This document shows, one piece after another, positions 49,170 through 56,942 of a DNA stretch of 64,000 nt (its first letter is position 1; each line of letters opens with the position of its first letter). The DNA lies in NCBI RefSeq assembly GCF_000307165.1, contig NC_018704.1, positions 434,001 to 498,000 of the forward strand, given 5' to 3'. The translations under genes and the position numbers were made by a program. Under the pieces are notes generated by a model, which worked only from the letters and a program-made list of their open reading frames with translations, did no database searches and was not told where the DNA came from. The DNA comes from Amphibacillus xylanus NBRC 15112. GTDB lineage: Bacteria > Bacillota > Bacilli > Bacillales > Amphibacillaceae.

Positions 49170-49475
49170 GTTCATAAAGCTATTAGGTATGGCTTCCGCC
49201 ATACTCAATAGCCCAAACTTGTACATCGTTAAACAATCAAAAGTGAGCATTCTTATCTTGACATTTATATCGGGATATTATTGATATGAGAGTCCTCTTC
49301 TTTTATTTAGGGCAATTGTGCGAACTTTTTAACGTATTTTCCGAAAGAAGTCTCCCATCCTCAAGGAATGAAATGAGTAGGTGGGCGATGAATTTCGGTT
49401 GGAGATAGCCAAAACTTATGGTACAATAAATAAAAAAGGGAACTAGTGTTCGTTATTAAAATGAGGTGAATTGAT

Positions 49476-50588
49476 ATGACCAAGCTAAATAAAGCTTTCA
49501 AATTTCGCCTATATCCAAATAAGGAACAGCAAGGTTTTTTAGCGAAAACATTTGGTTGTGTTCGCTTTGTCTATAATAAGATGCTGGAAGAACGTAAAGA
49601 AACGTACGAGAAATTCAAAGACGACAAAGAACAGCTTAAAGAACAAAAGTTCCCGACACCAGCAAAGTATAAAGATGAATTTCCATTCCTAAAAGAAGTG
49701 GATTCTTTAGCTTTAGCAAACGCACAGATCCATTTGCAAAATGCTTATAAGAACTTTTTTGAAGGTCGTGCGGAGTTTCCTAAATTCAAAAGCAAGAAAA
49801 AGAAACAATCTTACACAACCAACATGGTTAATAGCAATATTAAGCTAGAAAATGGTCATATCAAACTGCCAAAAATCAAAAAGCCAATAAAAATAAAACA
49901 GCATAGAGAAATACCTGCTAATCATAAAATCAAATCTTGTACTATTTCTAAAACAAAGACAGGCAAATACTATATTTCTATTTTGACAGAATACGAGAAA
50001 GATATTCAGTCAATAAAAATCCAGAAAGTTGCTGGCTTAGATTTTGCTATGGATGGTCTATATGTTGAGAGTGAACGGGGTGAGAAAGCCAATTATCCAC
50101 GTTACTATCGGCAAGCTTTAGACAAATTAGCAAAAGCACAACGAATTCTTTCTCGAAGGAAGAAAGGTTCTGCACGATGGGAAAAGCAACGTCTAAAAGT
50201 AGCTAAGCTGTATGAAAAGACAGCGAATCAACGCAGAAATTTTCTTCATCATAAGTCAAAAGAATTAGCAACAAACTATGACGCCGTGATTATTGAGGAT
50301 TTAGACATGAAAGGTATGTCTCAAGCCCTCAATTTTGGAAAAAGCGTTCATGATAACGGCTGGGGTATGTTCACGAATTTTTTAGAATACAAGCTAAAAG
50401 AACAAGGGAAGCAACTTGTGAAAATTGATAAGTGGTTTCCTTCTACTAAGAAATGTTCATGTTGCGGCAAGGAAAAAGAAATCCCATTATCTGAACGTGT
50501 ATATAAATGTTCTTGCGGCTTTGTATTAGATCGTGATCACAATTCAGCAATCAATGTCAAAAATGAGGGATTACGCTTATTGGCATAA
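49476..50588 (+). CDS. tnpB: RNA-guided nuclease TnpB
   Basis: About 370 aa with an N-terminal AFKFRLYPNKEQ and a split RuvC core: Asp near residue 190 (VAGLDFAMDG), Glu near 275 (VIIEDLDM) and Asp near 353-355 (LDRDHNSAIN). A four-cysteine zinc finger (CSCCGKEKE...YKCSCG) lies just before the last motif. All catalytic residues are present, so it should be an active nuclease guided by an omegaRNA from the element's right end. ATG at 49476 follows AATGAGGTG. Confidence 0.92.
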   Translation: MTKLNKAFKFRLYPNKEQQGFLAKTFGCVRFVYNKMLEERKETYEKFKDDKEQLKEQKFPTPAKYKDEFPFLKEVDSLALANAQIHLQNAYKNFFEGRAEFPKFKSKKKKQSYTTNMVNSNIKLENGHIKLPKIKKPIKIKQHREIPANHKIKSCTISKTKTGKYYISILTEYEKDIQSIKIQKVAGLDFAMDGLYVESERGEKANYPRYYRQALDKLAKAQRILSRRKKGSARWEKQRLKVAKLYEKTANQRRNFLHHKSKELATNYDAVIIEDLDMKGMSQALNFGKSVHDNGWGMFTNFLEYKLKEQGKQLVKIDKWFPSTKKCSCCGKEKEIPLSERVYKCSCGFVLDRDHNSAINVKNEGLRLLA

Positions 50589-50708
50589 AGAATAATAACT
50601 TTCGGAACGAGAGGGTTAGCTCGGTCAATTTTCTGTCATTAGACGGGATTACCCGAGAAGCCCCCACTTTAATCAAACCGTAAGATTGATAAGTGGAGGG
50701 TAGTTCAC
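50589..50708 (+). ncRNA. Candidate omegaRNA scaffold at the right end
   Basis: In IS200/IS605 elements the omegaRNA covers the tnpB 3' end and the right-end hairpins, and the guide is the flanking DNA after the element. Here, paired segments CCCGAGAAG region and CCCCCAC/GTGGAGGG up to TTCAC at 50708 fit. The guide would be the bases from 50709. Its 5' end cannot be located by eye. Confidence 0.4.
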
Positions 50709-50762
50709 GTGTTTCTTATGTTTTCGGATGTATATTCATTTCGAGGATATAAGAGGAGAATG

Positions 50763-51334
50763 ATGATGAAAAAAGAAAAAGTATATATCGTTTTGTCCGA
50801 TACAAGTTCAATTGTTTCTAAATTGATTAAACTATATACAAAAAAACGCTATAATCTATGTATCAATATCGTTTGATTCTCAGTTATTAGAAGCTTATAG
50901 TTTTGGGAGGAAAAAAGTTGGGAATTCATTTAGTGGAGGATTCGTAAGAGAAGATATGAAACGAGGGTTATTTAAAAATGCTGATTGTGTCATTTATTCT
51001 CTTACCGTAACGGAACGTCAATTAAAAAAGTTGAAACGTTATATATTTGCAATGAAAAGAAGTAAAGAAATTTATCGTTATCATTTTTGGTTTGTTCGGG
51101 TTTCTTGTAAATAAACCTATTCAAAGAAAAAATGCTTACTTCTGTTCACAATTTGTCGCGACGATATTAAAGAAAAATCAAGTAATTGAATTCGATAAAC
51201 CTCTTGCGTTAACCGCTCCACATGACTTTCAGGGACTAACACTATTGGATTTAGTATATGAAGGAAAATTGAACACGTATCTTCAAGATGATCGTGGTGA
51301 AATTTCAATGACACTTCCTTCTGTTTTCGTTTAA
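50763..51334 (+). pseudogene. Frameshifted YiiX-like permuted papain-fold hydrolase
   Basis: In three frames the sequence spells a known hypothetical family: MMKKEKVYIVLSDTSSIVSK, then FDSQLLEAYSFGRKK...GGFVREDMKRGLF, then KPIQRKNAYFCSQFVATILKK with the expected cysteine, and LALTAPHDF. Frames change near 50865 and 51085, each by one base. AAGAGGAGAATG precedes the start. The family are permuted papain-like (NlpC/P60 superfamily) cysteine hydrolases. It is broken here. Confidence 0.75.
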
Positions 51335-51369
51335 AGCGGATGAATATACGAAAGGATGGAGGAATAAAA

Positions 51370-52059
51370 ATGCCTGGTAAAATCGATATTTTAGTTGTAG
51401 AAGACGACGAAGACATTAATCAATTGTTATGCAAAATTATTAAAAAGAGCGGCTACTATCCGCAATCTGCATACTCTGGTACAGAAGCGATCATGTATTT
51501 AGAAAAACAAAATTGGGATTTAATTTTACTTGATTTAATGCTTCCAGGGATGGATGGGAAAGCAGTTCTTGAAAAAATTAGAGAACAAGGAGTCATGCCG
51601 GTCATTATTATTTCTGCAAAAAATGAAAAAGAAACGAAAGTAAGTACGTTACGATCTGGCGCAGATGATTTTATTACGAAACCGTTCGATATCGATGAAG
51701 TTTCTGCACGTATCGATTCACTGCTTCGTAGATATCGCTATACGAATAAAGCTACAGAACGAGTGCTTACCCATAAAGATATTCAATTAAATTCGGAAGA
51801 AAAAACCGTTTATGTAAATGGACAAAAAATTTCATTAACCGTTCGAGAATATCACATTTTAAAACTGTTCATGTCTTCTCCTAAAAAGATATTTTCGAAA
51901 GCGAATGTATTTGAAAGTGTGTGGAACGAACTGTTCTATGGGGATGACAACACCGTAAACGTTCATATAAGCAACTTACGAAATAAATTGTCCCAAGCAA
52001 ATCCGAATGAAGAGTATATTGAAACGATTTGGGGAATGGGGTATCGGATGAAATCTTAA
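51370..52059 (+). CDS. OmpR/PhoB-family response regulator
   Basis: A 229-aa regulator: receiver domain with the acidic pocket VVEDDED, phospho-aspartate in LILLDLMLPG (residue ~54) and Lys in ITKPFDID; then a winged-helix DNA-binding domain ending WGMGYRMKS. The start is ATG at 51370 after GGATGGAGGAATA. It heads a module with an ABC transporter and a histidine kinase (ends 54755), the layout of peptide-antibiotic (bacitracin/lantibiotic) detoxification systems. Confidence 0.92.
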   Translation: MPGKIDILVVEDDEDINQLLCKIIKKSGYYPQSAYSGTEAIMYLEKQNWDLILLDLMLPGMDGKAVLEKIREQGVMPVIIISAKNEKETKVSTLRSGADDFITKPFDIDEVSARIDSLLRRYRYTNKATERVLTHKDIQLNSEEKTVYVNGQKISLTVREYHILKLFMSSPKKIFSKANVFESVWNELFYGDDNTVNVHISNLRNKLSQANPNEEYIETIWGMGYRMKS

Positions 52060-52062
52060 AGA

Positions 52063-52094
52063 TTTCTTAAGGTATTTCTTAAGCCTTTCTTATA
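52063..52094 (+). promoter_or_regulatory. Three direct repeats, candidate binding site of the response regulator
   Basis: TTTCTTAAG at 52063 and 52075 and TTTCTTATA at 52086 are spaced 12 and 11 bp, that is, on one face of the helix. They lie between the regulator gene and the ABC transporter genes, the position for autoinduction by OmpR-type regulators. Confidence 0.5.
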
Positions 52095-52141
52095 CTTTAA
52101 GAATCATACTAATGGTAATACGATGAAAGGAGAGCATTAGT

Positions 52142-53065
52142 ATGACAGAATATATTTTACGGACGAACGCATTAACAAAAAAATATAAAAATGATTATGC
52201 ATTAAAAAATGTTGATGTGACGATCAAAAGAGGAGAAATTTATGGATTGATTGGTCAAAATGGGGCAGGTAAAACGACGATGCTACGTTTAATCACCGGG
52301 CTAGCATTTCCTACAAACGGATCGATCGAATTGTTCGAAAATAATGATCGAAGAGAAATGACTGCAGCGCATAAAAGAATGGGAGCGATCATTGAAAACC
52401 CGGCTCTTTTTCCGAATATGACCGCCTATGAAAATTTAGAAGTCCAGCGACTGCAAAGAGGAATTCCAGGAAGAGAGTGTATCGAGAAAGCTTTGAAACT
52501 TGTCGGACTTGAAGGTACTGGTAAGAAAAAAGTGAAAAACTTTTCATTAGGAATGAAACAACGCCTCGGATTAGCGATCGCATTATTGAGTGATCCCGAA
52601 TTCATCATTCTTGATGAGCCAACGAACGGACTCGACCCGATGGGGATCGTTGAAATGAGAGAATTGTTGAAGAAATTAAATCGTGAAAAAGGACTCACTG
52701 TGTTAATTTCGAGTCATATTTTAAGTGAACTTTATCAATTGGCTACGAAGTTCGGCATCATTCATCAAGGGCAATTGTTGGAAGAAATATCTGCCGGTGA
52801 ATTGAATGATAAATGTCGTCAATACTTGCGCATTAAAGTCGATGAACCTGCAAAAGGCGTAAATGTTTTAGAAGAGAAATTATCTGCACATGATTTCGAG
52901 ATTTTATCAGACGGGACGATCAAACTTTACAGTTATCTCGATGATGTACACTTAGTGTCTCGCACTTTGACAGAACACGGCCTTGTTATCGAACATTTAT
53001 CTCAAAATGGCGACAGTCTTGAAAATTATTTTACGAAGCTCATAGGAGGCGTTGAAAATGAGTAA
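52142..53065 (+). CDS. BcrA-like ABC transporter ATPase
   Basis: A 307-aa ATPase with Walker A GQNGAGKTTMLRL near residue 38, signature NFSLGMKQRLGLA near residue 134 and Walker B FIILDEPTNGLDP near residue 155. The extended C-terminal domain matches the bacitracin/lantibiotic immunity ATPases (BcrA/SpaF/NukF type). AAAGGAGAG precedes the ATG at 52142. It partners the permease just downstream. Confidence 0.9.
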   Translation: MTEYILRTNALTKKYKNDYALKNVDVTIKRGEIYGLIGQNGAGKTTMLRLITGLAFPTNGSIELFENNDRREMTAAHKRMGAIIENPALFPNMTAYENLEVQRLQRGIPGRECIEKALKLVGLEGTGKKKVKNFSLGMKQRLGLAIALLSDPEFIILDEPTNGLDPMGIVEMRELLKKLNREKGLTVLISSHILSELYQLATKFGIIHQGQLLEEISAGELNDKCRQYLRIKVDEPAKGVNVLEEKLSAHDFEILSDGTIKLYSYLDDVHLVSRTLTEHGLVIEHLSQNGDSLENYFTKLIGGVENE

Positions 53066-53825
53066 TCTAATGAAAGCGGAACTTTTTAAATTACGTCGAA
53101 ATAAGACGTTTATCGTTTTAATGTTATTTATCTTCGGATTAAGTACATTGCTTCATTCTTTGATTGTTACAGAATGGTGGTATATGACTGGAACTCCATT
53201 TGAATTGGCGAATTTGAATGAATTGAATGTCTTGATTTTTTTCACTGTTCCACTGTTTTTCAACTTTATCGTCAGCACGTTAGCTGGGTTTTTTATCGCG
53301 ACTGAATTTACCCAAAACAATGCGATAAAAAACGAAATGATTAGCGGAAACAAAAGATCACAAATATTTATTGCGAAATATTGCGTTTTCACTGTTGGAG
53401 CACTAATTACGACGATCGTACTTCCGTTAGTCTCAGCGATTGTCGTCGTAAAATTAGTCGGCACGAACGATGTATTATCAGCAGAAAGTTTGATATATTT
53501 AGGGAAATCATACAGTTTGTTTACGATTCATTTTTTAAGCTTTACCGCGATCGTCTTGTTGTTCGCGATATGGACAGAAGATAGTGGCAGGACGATTTTA
53601 TTCACGTTAGTCCTATCCATTGCGATGTTTTTAGTGGAAAAGTTTGTTACGAACGAATTTGTGAAAACAATTTATGAAAATACATTTTTCTCTCAGTTCA
53701 CCGAATCGTTTAAATATACGATGACGGATGATGAAATTGTCAAATCGATCGTCATCGGAGTTGTGTCTTTCATACTGATCATGTTATTTGGAATAGTCAC
53801 GTTTCATAAAAAAGAAGTGAAATAG
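53058..53825 (+). CDS. ABC-2-type permease of the peptide-resistance transporter
   Basis: A 255-aa protein with six hydrophobic segments and a basic MSNLMKAELFKLRRNKTF start, typical of single-copy permeases in BcrAB/lantibiotic immunity transporters. ATG at 53058 follows AGGAGGCGTTG and overlaps the ATPase gene by eight bases. Sequence between membrane segments shows no large external domain. Confidence 0.87.
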   Translation: MSNLMKAELFKLRRNKTFIVLMLFIFGLSTLLHSLIVTEWWYMTGTPFELANLNELNVLIFFTVPLFFNFIVSTLAGFFIATEFTQNNAIKNEMISGNKRSQIFIAKYCVFTVGALITTIVLPLVSAIVVVKLVGTNDVLSAESLIYLGKSYSLFTIHFLSFTAIVLLFAIWTEDSGRTILFTLVLSIAMFLVEKFVTNEFVKTIYENTFFSQFTESFKYTMTDDEIVKSIVIGVVSFILIMLFGIVTFHKKEVK

Positions 53826-53846
53826 CAGGAAGGCGGGTGAAAAATA

Positions 53847-54755
53847 TTGTTATATTTGTTTATCATCATGTTCATTATTGTGACGATATTTTTAATCACT
53901 CGCCTTTTTGCTTTACATAAAGAGATGAGAAAAATAGTTCACCAATTGAAAAAGTACAATCAACGAGAAACGAATAAGAAGATCGACATGGTGTTAATGG
54001 ATAAAAATATGGAAAACTTAGGAATGGAAATAAATAAATTAATTGATCTACATATCGCCGAAAATAGGAAACGTGTCCATTTTGAAGATGAGCATAAACG
54101 AGCGATTGCTAATATTTCGCACGATCTCAGAACTCCGTTGACGTCGATCGTCGGCTATATCCAAATGGCTAAGAAAGAAGATATTCCACCTGATGAACGG
54201 AAAGAATTATTGTCGATTGCGTACGAGCGAGCAAAAAGATTGGAAACTTTATTAAATGATTTTTATGAACTATCAATCATCGAGTCGAACGAACTTCATG
54301 TTACATTGGAACGAATCAATTTGAAAAATATCGCAATTGAAGTGTTAATGAGTTTTTATGATCAATTTCACGAAAAAGAGATTACCCCAATCACCCGTAT
54401 TCCAGACGAAGCAATATATATTATTGCTGATAAGTCTGCGTTGACACGCGTGTTAGAAAATTTGTTTGCTAATGCGTTTACCCATTCAGATGGGGAGATT
54501 AAAATGTCGATCGAGGATAAAGATCATGTAGTCAAACTGAAAGTAGAAAATCATACGAATACTTTAACAGAGAAAGATGTTGAACATATTTTCGATCGGT
54601 TTTATATGGCGGATCAATCACGTTCCGGAAAAAGTACTGGATTAGGACTATCGATTGCAAAGAGCTTAATGGAAAAAATGAATGGAAACATCCGAGGGCA
54701 ATTACATGACGGAATATTTTCCATTACTTGTGAATGGAGAAGCGCAAAGGAATAG
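53847..54755 (+). CDS. Sensor histidine kinase with one N-terminal membrane segment
   Basis: A 302-aa kinase. One hydrophobic segment covers residues 1-21. The H-box is ANISHDLRTPLTSIVGYI near residue 92, the N-box NLFANAFTHS, the G-box TGLGLSIAKSLMEKMNG. It has no extracellular sensor domain, so it may sense within the membrane or through the ABC transporter. The start is TTG at 53847 after AGGCGGGTG. Cognate regulator: the 51370 gene. Confidence 0.9.
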   Translation: MLYLFIIMFIIVTIFLITRLFALHKEMRKIVHQLKKYNQRETNKKIDMVLMDKNMENLGMEINKLIDLHIAENRKRVHFEDEHKRAIANISHDLRTPLTSIVGYIQMAKKEDIPPDERKELLSIAYERAKRLETLLNDFYELSIIESNELHVTLERINLKNIAIEVLMSFYDQFHEKEITPITRIPDEAIYIIADKSALTRVLENLFANAFTHSDGEIKMSIEDKDHVVKLKVENHTNTLTEKDVEHIFDRFYMADQSRSGKSTGLGLSIAKSLMEKMNGNIRGQLHDGIFSITCEWRSAKE

Positions 54756-54757
54756 AA

Positions 54758-55470
54758 ATGATTCATGAATTAAAAAATTATATTTAACAAAGGATGAGTG
54801 CTATAAGGCGGGAAGAAAGATTACTCCAAAAGGAATTATGGTCCATAGCACAGGGGCAAACAATCCGAATTTAAAGCGTTACGTTGGTCCAGATGATGGT
54901 TTATTAGGAAAGAATCAATACAACAATCACTGGAATCAGCCACGACCAGATGGCAGACAGGTGTGTGTTCATGCTTTTATCGGAAAGTTAAAAGATGGAT
55001 CGATTGCCACTTACCAAACGTTACCCTGGAATCACCGTGGATGGCATGCGGGTGGAGATGCGAATAATACACATATTGGTTTTGAAATCTGTGAAGATAA
55101 TTTAACCGACAAAACTTACTTTAATAAAGTTTATAAAGAAGCGGTGGAACTTGCTGCTTATCTTTGTAGGCAATACAAACTGACGGAGAAAAATATCATC
55201 GGCCATTATGAGGGCTATCAGAAGAAAATTGCTAGTAATCATGGTGACCCACGTCATTGGTTTTCAAAGCATGGTAAATCTATGGATACGTTCAGAGCTG
55301 ATGTGAAGAAAGAATTAGCGAAAGGTACCTCAACGTCTAATCCATCAACTGGTGGAAAGAAACTATATCGTGTACAGATTGGTGCCTATAGTGTTAAAAA
55401 GAATGCTGATAAGCAACTGGAAAAAGCAAAGAAAGCTGGATTTAAAGATGCGTTTGTGAAGTATGAATAA
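54758..55470 (+). pseudogene. N-acetylmuramoyl-L-alanine amidase, 5' frameshift
   Basis: Phage-endolysin-like amidase_2 domain: VHSTGANNPNLKRYVG, NHRGWHAGGDANNTHIGFEICED and NHGDPRHWF with zinc-ligand histidines, then a C-terminal SPOR-like repeat KLYRVQIGAYSVKKNADKQL. An ATG at 54758 (AAAGGAAT upstream) begins MIHELKNYI, but a missing base near 54785 shifts the frame away from LTKDECYKAGRKITPKGI. An internal ATG at 54838 still gives 210 aa without the first ~25 residues of the domain. Possibly a weak or dead enzyme. Its 3' end is repeated at 45.85 kb. Confidence 0.75.
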
Positions 55471-55477
55471 ATAAAAT

Positions 55478-55507
55478 CAACCGAGGAGTAGTTAAACTCT
55501 TCGGTTG
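55478..55507 (+). terminator. Hairpin after the amidase gene
   Basis: CAACCGAGGAGT (55478-55489) pairs with ACTCTTCGGTTG (55496-55507), with one G-T pair and a six-base loop. The T-tract is weak. Confidence 0.55.
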
Positions 55508-55574
55508 TAACTTAAATGACTATTTGTTCTTCCACAATCGCGCCCGTTAATGGAATAGACCTCTTTCTTCGATT

Positions 55575-56468
55575 CTACTTCTTTTGATAAGTAATCCAAG
55601 TTGGACAAGGAGCAAAAGGGAATCTTTTTAATACTTCCATTGCGTAAATATCGGTTGTATCAAATTCACCTACAATAGCCCTTACGTTTTGATTAATAGA
55701 ATATTTTATATGTTGGAGTATTAGTCGTGGAATTAATCTTTTGAATTGCTTATCCGAACATCCACACCAGCCTAATTCATATGTATTTTCACTGTCTGAT
55801 TCGTGAAGAAAAGAATATGCTATTATCTCTTTTCCATCTTTGTCCAAAAAAACATAACTCCCATTAATGACTGTGTCATTTGCTAAAATCAGCTTTTTCC
55901 ATTCATCAAGGTTTGCATCTACTACTGGATTCACTTTATGTGTTTCTTCATAGTTTCTTCTAACAAGAAGCGATAATTTTTCCATCAGCCTATTGTTTGA
56001 TGTGATATCCGCTAATGTTTTGATTATATGATTGTTTTTATCACTAAATTGCACTTCCTCTTTGATGTCAGTTACCTGAAGCGTCGGCATATACGTTCTT
56101 CTAATTTCCTTAAATCCATTTCTCTCATAAATATTTTTCAAGTTAATCGCGGTTTCCCAAATAGATGTTTGCAACGGACTTTCGATAATTCCCAAGCTTT
56201 CAACCTTGGCTAGTAAGTTTTCTTCTACTCCATACATCTCATAAAATGGATTGCTTAAAATTCGAAAGTAAGTACAATGCGGATGAAATTTACTTACCCA
56301 TCCAAATATTACACCTACTAATTTATTTTCAACAAATGCCGAGTATGCAAATTCTGACTTGGAATTCTTTACAATATTTAATAAACCTTTATCTTCAAAG
56401 GATAAATCTAACAGATTTTTTAATTGCACTTCTTCTGTTTTATCGTATTCCTTTATAATAACTTGCAT
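55575..56468 (-). CDS. GNAT-family N-acetyltransferase (two domains)
   Basis: A 297-aa protein. The N-terminal half has a GNAT-like core (AYSAFVENKLVGVIFGW, then ETAINLKNIYERNGFKEIRR, where the NxxxxYERNGF motif is typical). The C-terminal half looks like a second, degenerate GNAT fold. ATG at 56468 on the minus strand follows GGATGGAGGATAA; the ORF extends to 56492. Substrate unknown. It opposes the surrounding genes. Confidence 0.75.
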   Translation of the reverse strand: MQVIIKEYDKTEEVQLKNLLDLSFEDKGLLNIVKNSKSEFAYSAFVENKLVGVIFGWVSKFHPHCTYFRILSNPFYEMYGVEENLLAKVESLGIIESPLQTSIWETAINLKNIYERNGFKEIRRTYMPTLQVTDIKEEVQFSDKNNHIIKTLADITSNNRLMEKLSLLVRRNYEETHKVNPVVDANLDEWKKLILANDTVINGSYVFLDKDGKEIIAYSFLHESDSENTYELGWCGCSDKQFKRLIPRLILQHIKYSINQNVRAIVGEFDTTDIYAMEVLKRFPFAPCPTWITYQKK

Positions 56469-56593
56469 ATTTATCCTCCATCCGAATTGCATACTAGGTA
56501 ACTATTCTACATAATGGCCCGTTTGTTGAATAATCTACTTTCATTATATCTAGAACTTCAATTACATATCAACTATTAATCAACATATTACAG

Positions 56594-56617
56594 AAATAAG
56601 GGTTCGAATCTCCGTTT
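56594..56617 (+). other. tRNA T-arm-like sequence (possible att relic)
   Basis: GGGTTCGAATCTCCG followed by seven T residues looks like the T-loop end of a tRNA gene, the usual target of tyrosine integrases. No acceptor stem, D-arm or anticodon arm is found upstream, so this is not a tRNA gene. Confidence 0.3.
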
Positions 56618-56621
56618 TTTT

Positions 56622-56669
56622 ATTCGCATATAGGTAGAAGACTATTTAGGAGGAAACCTATATGCGAAT
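56622..56669 (+). promoter_or_regulatory. Hairpin sequestering the start of the SHOCT gene
   Basis: ATTCGCATATAGG (56622-56634) and CCTATATGCGAAT (56657-56669) are perfect 13-bp inverses. The ATG of the next gene (56662) lies within the 3' arm and its ribosome-binding site AGGAGG (56648-56653) in the loop. In mRNA this would hide the start codon. Confidence 0.7.
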
Positions 56670-56889
56670 GACACAACTCTCACCTAATCATCAAACACCA
56701 AATCATAAACAATCAAAACCAACTGAAGATCAACTTCAAAATGAACTTTATTTCCATCTTGCTGAAAATATGCTCATGAAACTACGTGAAGAGGAGCTTA
56801 TTTCCCATGAAGAACTCAATCAAATAAGCAAATTAAATCGTCAAAAATTCAATCCCTTATTAGGCCCTTTAGTGTGCGATAAACCTTGA
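56662..56889 (+). CDS. Small SHOCT-domain protein upstream of a recombinase
   Basis: A 75-aa soluble protein with a basic, Asn/Gln/Pro-rich N-terminus and a short C-terminal helical domain ENMLMKLREEELISHEELNQISKLNRQKF, typical of SHOCT-type domains found next to serine recombinases on integrative elements. RBS TTAGGAGG is nine bases upstream. A perfect inverted repeat covers its start codon. It lies 54 bp before the recombinase gene. Confidence 0.75.
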   Translation: MRMTQLSPNHQTPNHKQSKPTEDQLQNELYFHLAENMLMKLREEELISHEELNQISKLNRQKFNPLLGPLVCDKP

Positions 56890-56942
56890 TATAACAGTGG
56901 TCTAACGCTAATATGTCACATACAAGAAATGGGGGTGAGTGG

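Larger units (their letters stand above)
47042..49269 (+). mobile_element. IS21-family insertion sequence
   Basis: Contains istA and istB. The ends are inverted repeats: TATAAATG...TTAAGAATG at the left (from 47042) and TATAAATG...ATAAGAATG on the minus strand at the right (from 49269). TCGGGA, extendable to TCGGGATAT, is directly repeated at 47036 and 49270, the likely target duplication. The target is the 5' end of the ISLre2 transposase gene: joining the flanks restores its frame. Confidence 0.88.
49346..50708 (+). mobile_element. TnpB-only IS200/IS605-type element
   Basis: One tnpB gene and no tnpA. The right end shows the typical hairpin CCCCCACTTTAATC ... GATTGATAAGTGGAGGG followed by TAGTTCAC at 50701-50708. 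The left end is less certain: GTCTCCCATCCTC ... GGTGGGCGATGAAT at 49346-49392 looks like the corresponding left-end hairpin. Promoter TTGGAG/TACAAT (49399-49404, 49422-49427; 17 bp) precedes tnpB. Movement would need TnpA from elsewhere. Confidence 0.65.

Noticed and set aside
56594-56617. tRNA gene
   Set aside because: Only a T-arm-like string is present; no acceptor, D or anticodon arm can be folded.
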